The notes beneath the pieces were generated by a model that saw only the letters and a program-made list of their open reading frames with translations, had not been told where the DNA came from and searched no databases. From a gamma proteobacterium NOR5-3 (GTDB lineage Bacteria > Pseudomonadota > Gammaproteobacteria > Pseudomonadales > Halieaceae): 64,000 bases of DNA. Made by a program: the position numbers and the translations under genes. Positions within the stretch are counted from its first letter, which is position 1. The number at the start of each line of letters is the position of its first letter. Location of the stretch: NCBI GenBank assembly GCA_000158155.1, contig DS999407.1, forward strand, positions 253,919 to 317,918. The letters are read 5' to 3'. Shown one piece after another: positions 15,577 to 25,095 of the stretch.

Positions 15577-17688
15577 GTGGGGCTTGCTAGAATCCTGGCC
15601 AACTATTATCGATTTTCAAAGCAAACGGAAATAAATTTGCAATTTGCAGAATTTCAGACATTGGTGCGCTCCATTAACTTTGGCAAAGACTTGCCAGAAG
15701 CGGTTTATCTCCACAAGAGTGCGCTGCAACACACGCCTCCTGAACTTCAAGCCTTTGTTGGCAAGCTAACCAAGGCACTCAAGATTGAAGATCGCCACTG
15801 GGATCTTATTAAGCTTTTTAAACGAGATTTCAAACTATCGCTTCTTAGCTATCCGGATTTTTTTACGTACCCATATCCCTCATTAAAGGCGAGCTATTCA
15901 ATAGACCTGACAAAAAAAACGCAGAGAGTTGCCACTTATGAAGACTCTGACAACCCACCAATCTTGCATAGAAGAGAGCTTTTCCTCGATCCCAACAGCC
16001 CTCAACGAGACGAATTTGCATCGTATACGCATGAAGGCGAGGTTATAGGGCTTTACGACAACACTAGGGTAATTGGCACAAAGCTCGGTTGGCTAAGAGC
16101 TATAAGGAAGAGCGGACACATTCTTGATGCAGAGGGGCGGCTGCTGCCCCTGAGCTTAACGAAATCAAGTTTGAGCAGAGACGCCAAGGACGATGACACA
16201 ATCTTGAGGCACAAAACCGCGATTTCAAGAGCGCAGCTATCGGTGCCAATGTTTTCCCTCGTGAACAGTGGCTACATCAACGGTAGCTACACGATCTTGG
16301 ACTACGGCTGCGGTAAGGGAGACGACTTACGCGAATTACAGGCCCACAACATTGACTGCATGGGCTGGGACCCGGTTTTCAGGCCCGACACCGAGCTCAC
16401 GCCATGTGACATCGTAAACTTAGGCTATGTCATTAACGTGATTGATGACATCGACGAACGCAGAGAAACGCTCAAACTCGCCCTTAAACTCGCAGAAAAA
16501 CTACTTGTAGTGTCAGCGATGCTGGGCAACGAAAGTGTTTTCCAAAGGTACACACCCTACAAAGACGGCGTACTCACGAAGGCCAAGACATTCCAGAAGT
16601 ACTATTACCAATCAGAGCTCAAGGAGTTCATCGAGCGCACCTTAAACCGAGAAGCAATTGCTGTTGGCGCGGGCCTTTTCTATGTCTTCACGGACAAGGC
16701 AGAAGAGCAAAAGTACCTTAGCGAAAAGCAACGAACAAAGATCAATTGGCGTCAGATTACATCGCGCCCAAGACAAGAATCGACTGCCAAAATTTCTAAG
16801 TCAAAAATCGAGGAAAACAAAGATCTTTTGCGGGACTTTTGGTACGCCTGCCTTGATCTCGGGCGGCCCGCTACCAATGATGAATTTGATCATAGCGATC
16901 AACTCCGTCATCTTTTCGGCTCGCACCAAGCGGCGTTGGGGATATGTGAGGAGGAATTTGACCAAACCGATTTCACAGAATCCCAATCAATTAGAAAGGG
17001 CGATCTCTTAGTTTATTTAGCGCTAGACCACTTCGGAAAAAGGGACACATACAGTCGAATGCCCGATCGGTTACGGCGCGACATTAAGTACCATTTTCAG
17101 AGATACCAAAACGCTCGAGCACAAGCTCGTGAACTCCTCTTTGCAGTAAGCAATGTTGAGATGATTAGCAAAGCCTGCGTTGAGGCTCTAGAACTCTTAC
17201 CGGCTGCTTATCTAAGTGAGGCCCATGGACTAACATTTCAAACTCGGTTTCTTAACCTATGTCCAAGCATTCTTCGAGTCTACATTGGTTGTGCGCTGCA
17301 GCTTTACGGCGAAATCGACAACGTCAACCTTATCAAGGTCCACATACAGAGCGGCAAGGTCACGCTGATGGCTTACGACGGCTTTGAATCGGAAGCAATT
17401 CCACGCCTAAAAGAACGAATTAAGATCAAAATGAGGGAACAGGATATTGATTTCTTTGATTACGTATACGAGTACAGGCCCCAGCCTCTTTTAATGAAGT
17501 CAAAATTCATGGCCGCTGATGAAGCAGGCTACGCTATACAAGCCGCCTTCGACGAGGAGTTACACCAAATCCTTAGGGAGGACCTAGACCAAGGGCAAGA
17601 CGATGAGCACGTATCGGCTGAAAGGCTGGACTTTCTACTACGTGATCACAAGATTAAGCTTAAAGGGCACTCGATTATCAGGGACTGA
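15577..17688 (+). CDS. DNA phosphorothioation-associated putative methyltransferase
   Basis: 703 residues. An N-terminal segment (NFGKDLPEAVYLHKSAL) and a central HKTAISRAQLSVPMFSL leading into a Rossmann methyltransferase motif YTILDYGCGKGDD (about residues 243-255) match the Dnd-associated methyltransferase family. GWDPVFRPD and VNLGYVINVIDDIDER follow, both diagnostic of that family. The ~300-residue C-terminal extension is unassigned. The substrate is unknown. The first start in frame is a GTG at 15577 without a ribosome site; a TTG at 15637 with GGA seven bases upstream is an alternative. Base composition here is visibly more A/T-rich than to the left. Confidence 0.88.
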   Translation: MGLARILANYYRFSKQTEINLQFAEFQTLVRSINFGKDLPEAVYLHKSALQHTPPELQAFVGKLTKALKIEDRHWDLIKLFKRDFKLSLLSYPDFFTYPYPSLKASYSIDLTKKTQRVATYEDSDNPPILHRRELFLDPNSPQRDEFASYTHEGEVIGLYDNTRVIGTKLGWLRAIRKSGHILDAEGRLLPLSLTKSSLSRDAKDDDTILRHKTAISRAQLSVPMFSLVNSGYINGSYTILDYGCGKGDDLRELQAHNIDCMGWDPVFRPDTELTPCDIVNLGYVINVIDDIDERRETLKLALKLAEKLLVVSAMLGNESVFQRYTPYKDGVLTKAKTFQKYYYQSELKEFIERTLNREAIAVGAGLFYVFTDKAEEQKYLSEKQRTKINWRQITSRPRQESTAKISKSKIEENKDLLRDFWYACLDLGRPATNDEFDHSDQLRHLFGSHQAALGICEEEFDQTDFTESQSIRKGDLLVYLALDHFGKRDTYSRMPDRLRRDIKYHFQRYQNARAQARELLFAVSNVEMISKACVEALELLPAAYLSEAHGLTFQTRFLNLCPSILRVYIGCALQLYGEIDNVNLIKVHIQSGKVTLMAYDGFESEAIPRLKERIKIKMREQDIDFFDYVYEYRPQPLLMKSKFMAADEAGYAIQAAFDEELHQILREDLDQGQDDEHVSAERLDFLLRDHKIKLKGHSIIRD

Positions 17689-17751
17689 CAGGATAAATGG
17701 TCAAAGTACGGAGACAGTACGCACGTCGCGAGTCAACCTGCGATGTACCAG

Positions 17752-18882
17752 TTATTGCAATGTCGCAAGTGCCGCTGCGAAATCCGACCAGTCAGGGGGC
17801 GCACCTAAGTGACTCCATGAAACTCTTAGCGCTCCGAATACCTCATCCTCAGTAAGACCCATGGCTTTAAGCACATGACTCCCCTCATAACTCGCCGAGG
17901 TGCAGGCAGAGCCATTTGAAACCGCAGCAATACCCTTCAATCCAATCAGGGCTGCTTCAGAGTTGACGCCCGGCACTGAAAAACTGAGCACATGAGATAA
18001 AACCCGTGTCTGGTCACCATGCATTACGGGTCCTAAGTCACTGAGCGCAGCCAAGGCGTCTTGCCTAATCCTTAGATTAACTTGAGCTCGTCTTGCGTGG
18101 TGCTCAAGTGCCAGCTCAGACGCTTTGCCTAGCCCCGCAATTAGAGCGACAGGAGCCGTACCAGGTCTTAACCCCCGTTCTTGACCACCCCCGTACATAA
18201 GAGGCTTCAACGGAGGCATCTTGTAGCGTCGCCGCCTCGCTACCAAAGCGCCCACGCCTTTCGGCGCATATATCTTGTGTCCAGATACGCTGATCAGGTC
18301 CACGCGAGAATTTGTTAATGGGCTAATAGATTTTCCAAAGCCCTGAGCAGCATCCGTATGGAAATAGCAGTCATGTTCAGCCAATACTGCCGCGTATTCT
18401 GATAACGGCTGCTCAACTCCTGTTTCGTTGTTCACTTGCATCAGCGATACCAGCCCCGTATCAGGGCGCAGCGCGCGTTCGAGATCGCTGGGCAAAACAT
18501 ACCCCCCAGGTCCCGGCGGCAGCACTGTAAGCTCGAATCCGCCCGCTTCCAGATGCTGCATAGGTTCTAGTACAGCTTTGTGCTCTGTGGCAGCCGTAAT
18601 CAAATGCCGCTTACTCGATTCCTCTAAAAACGCCCTTAATCCCAATATCACCAAATTGTTGCTTTCCGTTGCCCCACTAGTGAATATCACCTCGCTCCTA
18701 TCACAGTCGATTACCTTTGCAATCTGGCTTCGGGCAAGTTCAACCGCCTTCTTCGCACGCGAACCATATTCATGGGTGCGCGACCCGGCATTCCCAAACT
18801 CCTGCGTTAGGTAATGAATAACGATCTCTGCGACCTCGGGTTCGATAGGCGCCGTCGCGTTTGTATCGAGGTACTGATCCAT
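17752..18882 (-). CDS. dndA: DndA cysteine desulfurase
   Basis: 376 residues. PLP-dependent enzyme that mobilises sulphur from cysteine for DNA phosphorothioation. It opens with YLDTNATAPIEPEV and FGNAGSRTHEYG, the latter typical of the DndA branch. The PLP lysine is in SGHKIYAPKG near residue 200, and the catalytic cysteine in NGSACTSASYEG near residue 324. The ATG at 18882 fits the family N-terminus; an upstream in-frame ATG at 18928-18930 would abut a palindrome and leave no room for a ribosome site. It is transcribed away from dndB, the classical dndA/dndBCDE layout. Confidence 0.93.
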   Translation of the reverse strand: MDQYLDTNATAPIEPEVAEIVIHYLTQEFGNAGSRTHEYGSRAKKAVELARSQIAKVIDCDRSEVIFTSGATESNNLVILGLRAFLEESSKRHLITAATEHKAVLEPMQHLEAGGFELTVLPPGPGGYVLPSDLERALRPDTGLVSLMQVNNETGVEQPLSEYAAVLAEHDCYFHTDAAQGFGKSISPLTNSRVDLISVSGHKIYAPKGVGALVARRRRYKMPPLKPLMYGGGQERGLRPGTAPVALIAGLGKASELALEHHARRAQVNLRIRQDALAALSDLGPVMHGDQTRVLSHVLSFSVPGVNSEAALIGLKGIAAVSNGSACTSASYEGSHVLKAMGLTEDEVFGALRVSWSHLGAPPDWSDFAAALATLQ

Positions 18883-18931
18883 AAATTTACTGCTCACGCG
18901 CAAGATTGAGGTTGCATGTTTTGTTCGCATC

Positions 18932-18946
18932 GTTTAGATTTTAAAC
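18932..18946. promoter_or_regulatory. Inverted repeat between dndA and dndB
   Basis: GTTTA-GATTT-TAAAC, perfect five-base arms around a five-base centre, in the ~107-base divergent region between dndA and dndB. Its position suits an operator that controls both directions. DndB or an unlinked repressor could bind; neither can be shown from the sequence. Confidence 0.4.
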
Positions 18947-18989
18947 ATACAGACGTGCAAACAAAACCGCCACTGAAGACTATCATAGT

Positions 18990-20084
18990 ATGACTGCAGA
19001 GTTCGAATATGTATTCCCAGCAATCAGAGGTGTGCAAGCGCAACGTGAATACTACGTGTCAATGTGCCCCCTCCGCCTCATCCCAAAACTGTTTACATTT
19101 GACGAGGAGGAGCTGCCACCGGATATGAGAGCCCAGCGGAAGTTGAACCTCACCCGCATACCAGCCATATCACGGTATCTTATTGAAAATAAAGATAATT
19201 ATGTTTTCTCGTCTATCACGGCATCTGTAAACGGCCCCGTGATTTTTGAGCCTATCGGGGACCAGGATGCACACAACCGCGTAGGCTCCTTGCGCATTGA
19301 TATGAATGCGCAGTTTATTATCAACGATGGCCAGCACAGACGCGGGGCAATTGAGGCTGCGCTCAAAGAAGAGCCCAGCCTGGGCGATGAGACGATTTCT
19401 GTAGTCTTCTTTATCGACCGAGGACTCGAGAGATGCCAACAAATGTTTGTGGATTTAAACAAACACGCCATCAAGCCGAGCGCATCACTCAATACCCTGT
19501 ACGACCAGCGAGAGGATATTTCGAAAATTGCAAAGGCCATTGCTCTGGAATCGACAACGTTTAAAGGCGTCGTCGAAATGGAGAAGTCAACTTTGGCTCG
19601 TCGCTCTCGAAAGCTGGTCACATTGAGCGCAATCAAGACAGCTACCGCTTGCCTGCTTGCTGGCAAGGAGCTCAAGAACATCGACGACGCAACGTCTTTT
19701 AGTATTAAGTACTGGGACGAACTTGGTAAGCATATTTCTGAGTGGCAACTTGTTTCGCAGGGGCGAATTACGGCCGGGGAGATTCGTGAGGGCTACGTAA
19801 ATTGCCATGCAATCGTGCTTCAAGTTCTCGGAATAATAGGAAATAAGCTCTGTGACTTGTCCTGGAAGGAGTCCAAAGAGCGACTCAAGCTGCTGGAGCA
19901 GATTGATTGGAGCAGGTCAAACGCAAAGGTATGGGAAGGAAGAGCGATGATAGGGGGTCGAATGTCCAAGTCCTCAAATAACATCACGCTTACTTCAAAC
20001 TACATTAAATCTCAGATTGGATTGGATTTGAGCCCCGAGGAGCAACGAGTGGAGGACGCATATCTGCGTGGTGAAAATGTCTGA
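18990..20084 (+). CDS. dndB: DndB, DGQHR-domain protein
   Basis: 364 residues. The family hallmark NDGQHRRGAIEAAL is at residues ~111-124, followed by FVDLNKHAIKPSASL. DndB is dispensable for phosphorothioation in studied systems and is reported to act as a regulator of modification; its DGQHR fold is related to ParB-like domains. The start lacks a strong ribosome site (only GAAGAC upstream), which might keep expression low. Its end overlaps the dndC start by eight bases. Confidence 0.92.
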   Translation: MTAEFEYVFPAIRGVQAQREYYVSMCPLRLIPKLFTFDEEELPPDMRAQRKLNLTRIPAISRYLIENKDNYVFSSITASVNGPVIFEPIGDQDAHNRVGSLRIDMNAQFIINDGQHRRGAIEAALKEEPSLGDETISVVFFIDRGLERCQQMFVDLNKHAIKPSASLNTLYDQREDISKIAKAIALESTTFKGVVEMEKSTLARRSRKLVTLSAIKTATACLLAGKELKNIDDATSFSIKYWDELGKHISEWQLVSQGRITAGEIREGYVNCHAIVLQVLGIIGNKLCDLSWKESKERLKLLEQIDWSRSNAKVWEGRAMIGGRMSKSSNNITLTSNYIKSQIGLDLSPEEQRVEDAYLRGENV

Positions 20085-21642
20085 ATCACCTAAAAAGCAA
20101 CGTAAGACAGCTTTTCGAGAACTCGGCATCAAGCAACATGTTGAAAACCTGGAAGAACAAACCCGCCAACTTTACCTAAGTGATGAAATCCCATGGGTCA
20201 TTGGATACAGCGGCGGCAAAGACTCAACGGCAACCCTACAGCTGATATGGAGTGCTCTGAGCAAGCTTTCGCCAAAAGATCACATTAAGCCGGTTCACGT
20301 GATCAGCACAGACACACTAGTTGAAAACCCGGTAGTGGCACTATGGGTTGAGAAGTCTTTATCAAAAATGCGTGCGGCGAGCGGCGAGCAAAGCATGCCC
20401 ATAAAACCACACCGACTAACGCCTGAGGTTAAAGACCGCTTTTGGGTAAATCTTATTGGGCGCGGCTACCCCGCGCCACGTCCCAAGTTTAGATGGTGTA
20501 CTGAACGGCTGAAGATCTCTCCGTCAAACAAGTTTATCTCGGAAACCGTACAGCAAAACGGAGAGGCCATATTAGTCCTCGGCACACGCAAGTCCGAAAG
20601 CGCCGCCCGAGCGTCGAACATGAAGCAGTACGAGTCAAAAAGTACTCGAGACCTCCTAAGCAGCAACAAAGAGCTCGATCGTGTCTGGGTCTACACGCCT
20701 ATCGCAGAATGGCAAAACGACGATGTGTGGCAATACCTTACACAATTCGAAAACCCCTGGGGATTCCCAAACGAAGACCTCTTTGGAATGTACCAAGGTG
20801 CTACCGAAGATGGCGAATGCCCACTAGTCGTCGACACCAGTACGCCCAGTTGTGGCGACAGCCGATTTGGTTGTCACGTTTGCACAATGGTAAACGAAGA
20901 CAAATCTCTTTCGGCGATGATTCAAAACGACGTCGAGAAAGAATGGATGCTTCCCCTACTCGAATTCAGATCCAACTGGATCAACATTAACGATGCTGAT
21001 CCAGAAAAGAAAAAACAGAAAATTGACGAAGAACGAAAGCATCGTGACTTCCGCCGGATGAATGGTTCTCTTACCGTCTTCAATGGCCGCCTAGTTCATG
21101 GACCTTACAAAGCCTATTACCGCGAAAACATGCTGAGGGCGGTACTCGAAGCACAAATGGCTGTACGAGAGATTGGTCCGGACTCTGTCAAAGATCTCGA
21201 GGTGATCTCTCTCGAGGAACTCGAAGAGATAAGGCGGATTTGGGTGGTTGAAAAACACGAAATCGAAGACCGACTCCCAGTCGTCTATGAAGAGGCTACC
21301 GGACAGAAATATCCGGCGCGCAGAAACATGTCTGATCTCGGTCTATCTCAGGAAGACCTCACTTTACTGAAAGAGATTTGCCAGGAAGTAGACGATTCCG
21401 AGATTCACTATGAGGTAGTGAGAGCGCTACTCCATATTGAGCATCAGAATCGGACGATGGTGAAACGAAACAAAGGGTTCTTCAAGAACTTGGAAAAGGT
21501 ACTGGAGTCGGGCGTTTTCTCAAACGAAGCGGATGCCCAAGACTATGCCGTAAGCAAGCAAAGCAAGAAGGATGACATCATCGCCAGTGCATCAGACGAG
21601 TTCTCGCAATCCGATTACATACAACTAAAAGAAATCAGCTAG
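20077..21642 (+). CDS. dndC: DndC sulphur-transfer protein
   Basis: 521 residues. ATP-pyrophosphatase of the PAPS-reductase type that works with DndA-derived sulphur and an iron-sulphur cluster. The PP-loop SGGKDSTATLQL starts near residue 45. RFRW-type residues with WCTERLK lie near residue 145. A cysteine cluster GECP, then PSCGDSRFGCHVC (about residues 246-271), is the expected 4Fe-4S site. The ATG at 20077 overlaps the dndB stop; GTG codons at 20068 and 20071 are alternatives, with GGAGG at 20050-20054. Confidence 0.94.
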   Translation: MSESPKKQRKTAFRELGIKQHVENLEEQTRQLYLSDEIPWVIGYSGGKDSTATLQLIWSALSKLSPKDHIKPVHVISTDTLVENPVVALWVEKSLSKMRAASGEQSMPIKPHRLTPEVKDRFWVNLIGRGYPAPRPKFRWCTERLKISPSNKFISETVQQNGEAILVLGTRKSESAARASNMKQYESKSTRDLLSSNKELDRVWVYTPIAEWQNDDVWQYLTQFENPWGFPNEDLFGMYQGATEDGECPLVVDTSTPSCGDSRFGCHVCTMVNEDKSLSAMIQNDVEKEWMLPLLEFRSNWININDADPEKKKQKIDEERKHRDFRRMNGSLTVFNGRLVHGPYKAYYRENMLRAVLEAQMAVREIGPDSVKDLEVISLEELEEIRRIWVVEKHEIEDRLPVVYEEATGQKYPARRNMSDLGLSQEDLTLLKEICQEVDDSEIHYEVVRALLHIEHQNRTMVKRNKGFFKNLEKVLESGVFSNEADAQDYAVSKQSKKDDIIASASDEFSQSDYIQLKEIS

Positions 21643-21653
21643 GGAGTCTGCGT

Positions 21654-23612
21654 TTGTTATTTACCGAACTCGTCATTCACAACTTTGGCATTTACCGCGG
21701 AAGGCATACGGTAGATCTGAGGCCAAAGTCCTTGGGACAGCCCATCATACTTTTTGGAGGCCTCAATGGGGGCGGTAAAACGACGTTCTTAGACGCTATG
21801 AAACTAGTCCTCTATGGAAAGTTTGCAGAGTGCTCCAACAGAGGCTCACAGTCTTATGATCAATACTTAGCCAACACCATCAACCGACACTGCCCGCCCA
21901 ATGAGGGAGCCGCGATCGAGCTTGAGTTCACTATCTATAGGGCGTCAGAGGAAACTACGATACGAGTCAAGCGGTTCTGGCAAAAAATGAAGACGGTGTC
22001 GGAGAAGGTAGAGGTTCTGGAAAATGACGCGCACAACCCATTCTTAAGTGAGCATTGGTTGGACCATGTAGACGAGTTCATACCTCAGGAAATTGCCAAC
22101 TTATTCTTTTTTGACGGCGAAAAAATTGAGGCATTGGCCGACAAGAAACGCTCAGGATCTATTGTGAAGACGGGCATTGATTCACTGCTTGGGCTAAACC
22201 AGGTTAGCAAGCTGGAGTCGGATTTGGATGTACTCGACCGAAGAAGGACAACTACGACCGCGGACGTAAAGTTAAAAAGAGATATCGAGGAGTGCCAATC
22301 TAAGCTAGCCCACCTAACGACCGAACGCCAGGATACAACCAATCGAATCGGAACGTTAGGGAGCGAGATCGAGCAACTCGAGAACCGACTAAGAGATCAA
22401 CGCAAAAAGCTGCGCGATCTTGGAGGACACCTGCTGGAAAACAGAGAACGCAACGAGCAAGACCTCGAGAAAGTTGAGGCTAGTCTGGCAGAGAGTCGAC
22501 TATCAATGCGTGAGCTGGCTTCTGGCGTCGCACCTATACTGCTCATTGAAAAGATAGTCTCTCGCGCGAAGGACCAAAGTGAGCGGGAAGCGCAGAGCAA
22601 GCGCAGCAAGGAGTTCCTGAAGCAGGCGCAGGACCGCGATAAGGCGCTTCTGGACTTCTTAGATCAAACCAACGCAAACGCTGTTTCCGAGTCAATACGG
22701 GACTGGCTAGCGAATGATATCGAGCTGCGATCACCATCAAACGAAGAGCCAAGCTACCTTGACACCGAATCTGCCATCTTCGAAAAGCTGGAGGGAGATG
22801 TAACTGGATTTGTGAGAAAGCGGGCTAAAGAGTTGGTCGAAGCTACAAGTCGTTTGGAAGCGGAAAAAGAACACTTACAACAACAACTAGCGGCCATGCC
22901 GAACGAAAAGAAAGCTCACAGCGTAATTATCGAAATTAAGAATCTCGAGGCCCAACTCACACAGAATACTGCGAAGCTTGCTGTCCAGAAAGAAGGCCAC
23001 CAGACCGCCAAAAAGCAAATCGAAAAAATAGAAGAGCGCGAATTCAAGCTTAATACTGCATTGATTGAAGCAAAGTACGCAGATCAAAAAATAGAGCTTA
23101 TGAACAAGAGAAGCAAGCTAGTTAAGCAAACACTAAGGAGCTACAAGTCTAAAATACTAAGTGCTCACATCTCCAAACTTGAGACTCTAATCTTCGATAG
23201 CTTCACCTCCTTAGTGAGAAAGCACGCTCTAATAAGTTGCGTCAAAATTGATCCAGACACTTTCGAAATAACCGTGTTCGATTCTGACAATGTCGCGCTA
23301 CCTACAGATAGACTTAGTGCAGGAGAACGTCAGCTCTTCGCTATTGCGATTCTCTGGGGCCTTGCTAAAGCTTCGGGACGACCACTCCCATCCATCGTAG
23401 ACACACCACTGGGCCGGCTTGACAGCCAGCACAGAACACACCTCGTCGAGAACTATTTCCCTTACGCGAGTCATCAAGTGATTTTGCTATCTACCGACGA
23501 AGAAATAGATCAGCGGTACCGCGACAAGCTGTCAAAGTTTATCGGGAAGGAATATCACATTAGCTATTCGCAAGAAGCAAAGACTTCAACAATAACGCCT
23601 GGGTATTTTTAA
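21654..23612 (+). CDS. dndD: DndD ATPase
   Basis: 652 residues. SMC/Rad50-like ATPase of the phosphorothioation complex. Walker A is GGLNGGGKTTF near residue 35. A typical EIANLFFFDGEKIEALA segment lies near residue 145, two coiled-coil arms fill the middle, and the ABC signature RLSAGERQLFAIAI (about residue 551) and Walker B SIVDTPLGRLDSQHR (about residue 579) end it. The start is TTG at 21654 with AGGGAG seven bases upstream. It follows dndC by 11 bases. Confidence 0.94.
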   Translation: MLFTELVIHNFGIYRGRHTVDLRPKSLGQPIILFGGLNGGGKTTFLDAMKLVLYGKFAECSNRGSQSYDQYLANTINRHCPPNEGAAIELEFTIYRASEETTIRVKRFWQKMKTVSEKVEVLENDAHNPFLSEHWLDHVDEFIPQEIANLFFFDGEKIEALADKKRSGSIVKTGIDSLLGLNQVSKLESDLDVLDRRRTTTTADVKLKRDIEECQSKLAHLTTERQDTTNRIGTLGSEIEQLENRLRDQRKKLRDLGGHLLENRERNEQDLEKVEASLAESRLSMRELASGVAPILLIEKIVSRAKDQSEREAQSKRSKEFLKQAQDRDKALLDFLDQTNANAVSESIRDWLANDIELRSPSNEEPSYLDTESAIFEKLEGDVTGFVRKRAKELVEATSRLEAEKEHLQQQLAAMPNEKKAHSVIIEIKNLEAQLTQNTAKLAVQKEGHQTAKKQIEKIEEREFKLNTALIEAKYADQKIELMNKRSKLVKQTLRSYKSKILSAHISKLETLIFDSFTSLVRKHALISCVKIDPDTFEITVFDSDNVALPTDRLSAGERQLFAIAILWGLAKASGRPLPSIVDTPLGRLDSQHRTHLVENYFPYASHQVILLSTDEEIDQRYRDKLSKFIGKEYHISYSQEAKTSTITPGYF

Positions 23613-23615
23613 AAC

Positions 23616-23978
23616 ATGATCGCAACTGTAAGAGTCACTGAGAAAGGAAAGAACTCTCTCATCCAGCTCAAAAGAAAAACCGGAATCGAAAATTGGAACA
23701 CCTTGTGTCGCTGGGCACTAGTAACGTCCTTAGCCGAATCTTCTGTTCCACCAAAAGAAGAAGCAGGCCAACTCAGCAATATCGAAATGAGCTGGAAAAC
23801 GTTTGGCGGAGACTATGCTGACATTTACGAGGCAGCTTTCAAGCAGCGCTTACACGAAGACCAATTGCCAGTTAGCGAAGCAAACCAATGGTTTATAGTT
23901 CATCTACACCGAGGTATTTCGTATCTGAATAGAAAAACCAGTAACGCAAGTGACCTTCTAGCGCTGCTTGGGGAATGA
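23616..23978 (+). CDS. dndE: DndE
   Basis: 120 residues, normal length. The N-terminus RVTEKGKNSLIQLKRKTGI, then NWNTLCRWALVTSL, matches DndE. In studied systems DndE is a compact helical protein that forms tetramers and binds DNA as part of the DndCDE modification complex. It begins three bases after the dndD stop. Together with dndB, dndC and dndD it forms one operon. Confidence 0.92.
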   Translation: MIATVRVTEKGKNSLIQLKRKTGIENWNTLCRWALVTSLAESSVPPKEEAGQLSNIEMSWKTFGGDYADIYEAAFKQRLHEDQLPVSEANQWFIVHLHRGISYLNRKTSNASDLLALLGE

Positions 23979-24093
23979 TGGGATGCATACACTGCTCAAA
24001 GGCAAGGACAACGACATCGCGCCCAACGGACGCATTAGGACAAGTGTTCAAACAAATTCGACTTTCGCATTTGGTGCCCGGAAGTCGAAACAT

Positions 24094-24125
24094 TCCCGCG
24101 TAGATTTACTCCCGCGTAGACTTGC
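24094..24125. repeat. 16-bp tandem duplication before the phosphatase gene
   Basis: TCCCGCGTAGATTTAC is followed directly by TCCCGCGTAGACTTGC, two mismatches in 16 bases. It lies in the dndE-phosphatase gap, 40-70 bases before the GTG start, where it could affect transcription or mRNA folding. No protein is assigned to it. Confidence 0.6.
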
Positions 24126-24164
24126 TCATGGATGCTCTCTTATATGCATCCAGAGGTAGCTTCA

Positions 24165-24503
24165 GTGCGAATACTATTTGTATGCAACGAATGTAGGCTA
24201 AGGAGCCCAAGCGCCGCTAAACACTTTTCGAGCCTAGATGGAGTTGAGACTCGTTGTGCAGGTATCAACGAAAACGCTGTAACAAAGCTAGATCGTATAC
24301 TAATCGAATGGGCCGACTGGATATTAACGATGGAAAGACCTCAACGAAGCTACATTGAAACACACTTTGAAAACATCTCTCAGGTAACGAAGATTCAGTG
24401 CCTCTGGATACCCGATATCTATGAAAAAATGGACCCCGAGCTGCTTAACCTTCTCGATAAGCGGGTAAGAAAGATCATTCCACTTCCCGTCGCCGATCAA
24501 TGA
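24165..24503 (+). CDS. Low-molecular-weight tyrosine-phosphatase-like protein (COG4551 type)
   Basis: 112 residues. The N-terminus RILFVCNECRLRSPSAA is a C-x5-R-S phosphatase loop in the right place after the first strand. ILIEWADWILTMERPQR and CLWIPDIYEKMDPELLNLL complete the COG4551 pattern. The GTG at 24165 has AGAGGTAG six bases upstream and gives the family N-terminus; an ATG at 24132 would add 11 residues. It lies ~190 bases downstream of dndE in the same direction, so it may be the sixth gene of the dnd operon. Target unknown. Confidence 0.78.
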   Translation: MRILFVCNECRLRSPSAAKHFSSLDGVETRCAGINENAVTKLDRILIEWADWILTMERPQRSYIETHFENISQVTKIQCLWIPDIYEKMDPELLNLLDKRVRKIIPLPVADQ

Positions 24504-24521
24504 CGCTCAGAACAAAAGTGA

Positions 24522-25082
24522 TCAGCTAAGTGCTCGCTCGATACGAGACCTCAACCTTGAATGGGTATCAATGTCACTGAAGTGGCTGGCCAGCAGGAAC
24601 GAAACAATAGCCTCCGTGTTGATAGGATTTTGCACTAACTCCCAGTCGCCCAAGCCAAAATGGGCAAACTCAACCAACCTTGCTAACTTTGGCTTCGACT
24701 TGACCTGATGACCCGCAGATTTCTTCATCTCCGACTCAAGCTCCAACTCGGCCCCGAAAGGAGAATTGAATAAAACCAACTTTGGCGAGCCCGCTCCAAG
24801 CTTCCAAAATGCCTGGACTGCCTGGCTCTCGCCGACCTTATGAGAGGATGAAGGGAAAAGCTCCGTATAGACTTTCAAAAATGTCGCTTCCAAATCGTCA
24901 AAGTAGAGCTTCGATTGCAAAAATTTTGGATGCCGCTCCAAAACCCTAAAAAAAATGACGAGCAACATAACCGGCTTGTAAGGAGCACCATCGCTACCAA
25001 AGTGCACGGCCCTACCCGTCTTTGGAGCTCGGGCCAATGTACCCTCGGCTAGTTTGTTAAGAAAACTCACTAAGTCCGTCAA
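24522..25082 (-). CDS. Hypothetical protein, last gene of the Dnd-linked restriction operon
   Basis: 186 residues, not recognised. It starts LTDLVSFLNKLAEGTLARAPKTG and contains PYKPVMLLVIFFRVLE, a segment recalling the N-terminal domain of some HNH or restriction-associated proteins, but no nuclease motif is visible. The TTG at 25082 is chosen because AGGAGG lies nine bases upstream, right after the previous stop; the frame is also open to an ATG at 25139, which would overlap the neighbour by 44 bases. It is convergent with the phosphatase gene. Confidence 0.6.
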   Translation of the reverse strand: MTDLVSFLNKLAEGTLARAPKTGRAVHFGSDGAPYKPVMLLVIFFRVLERHPKFLQSKLYFDDLEATFLKVYTELFPSSSHKVGESQAVQAFWKLGAGSPKLVLFNSPFGAELELESEMKKSAGHQVKSKPKLARLVEFAHFGLGDWELVQNPINTEAIVSFLLASHFSDIDTHSRLRSRIERALS

Positions 25083-25095
25083 CGGTCGCTGCCTC

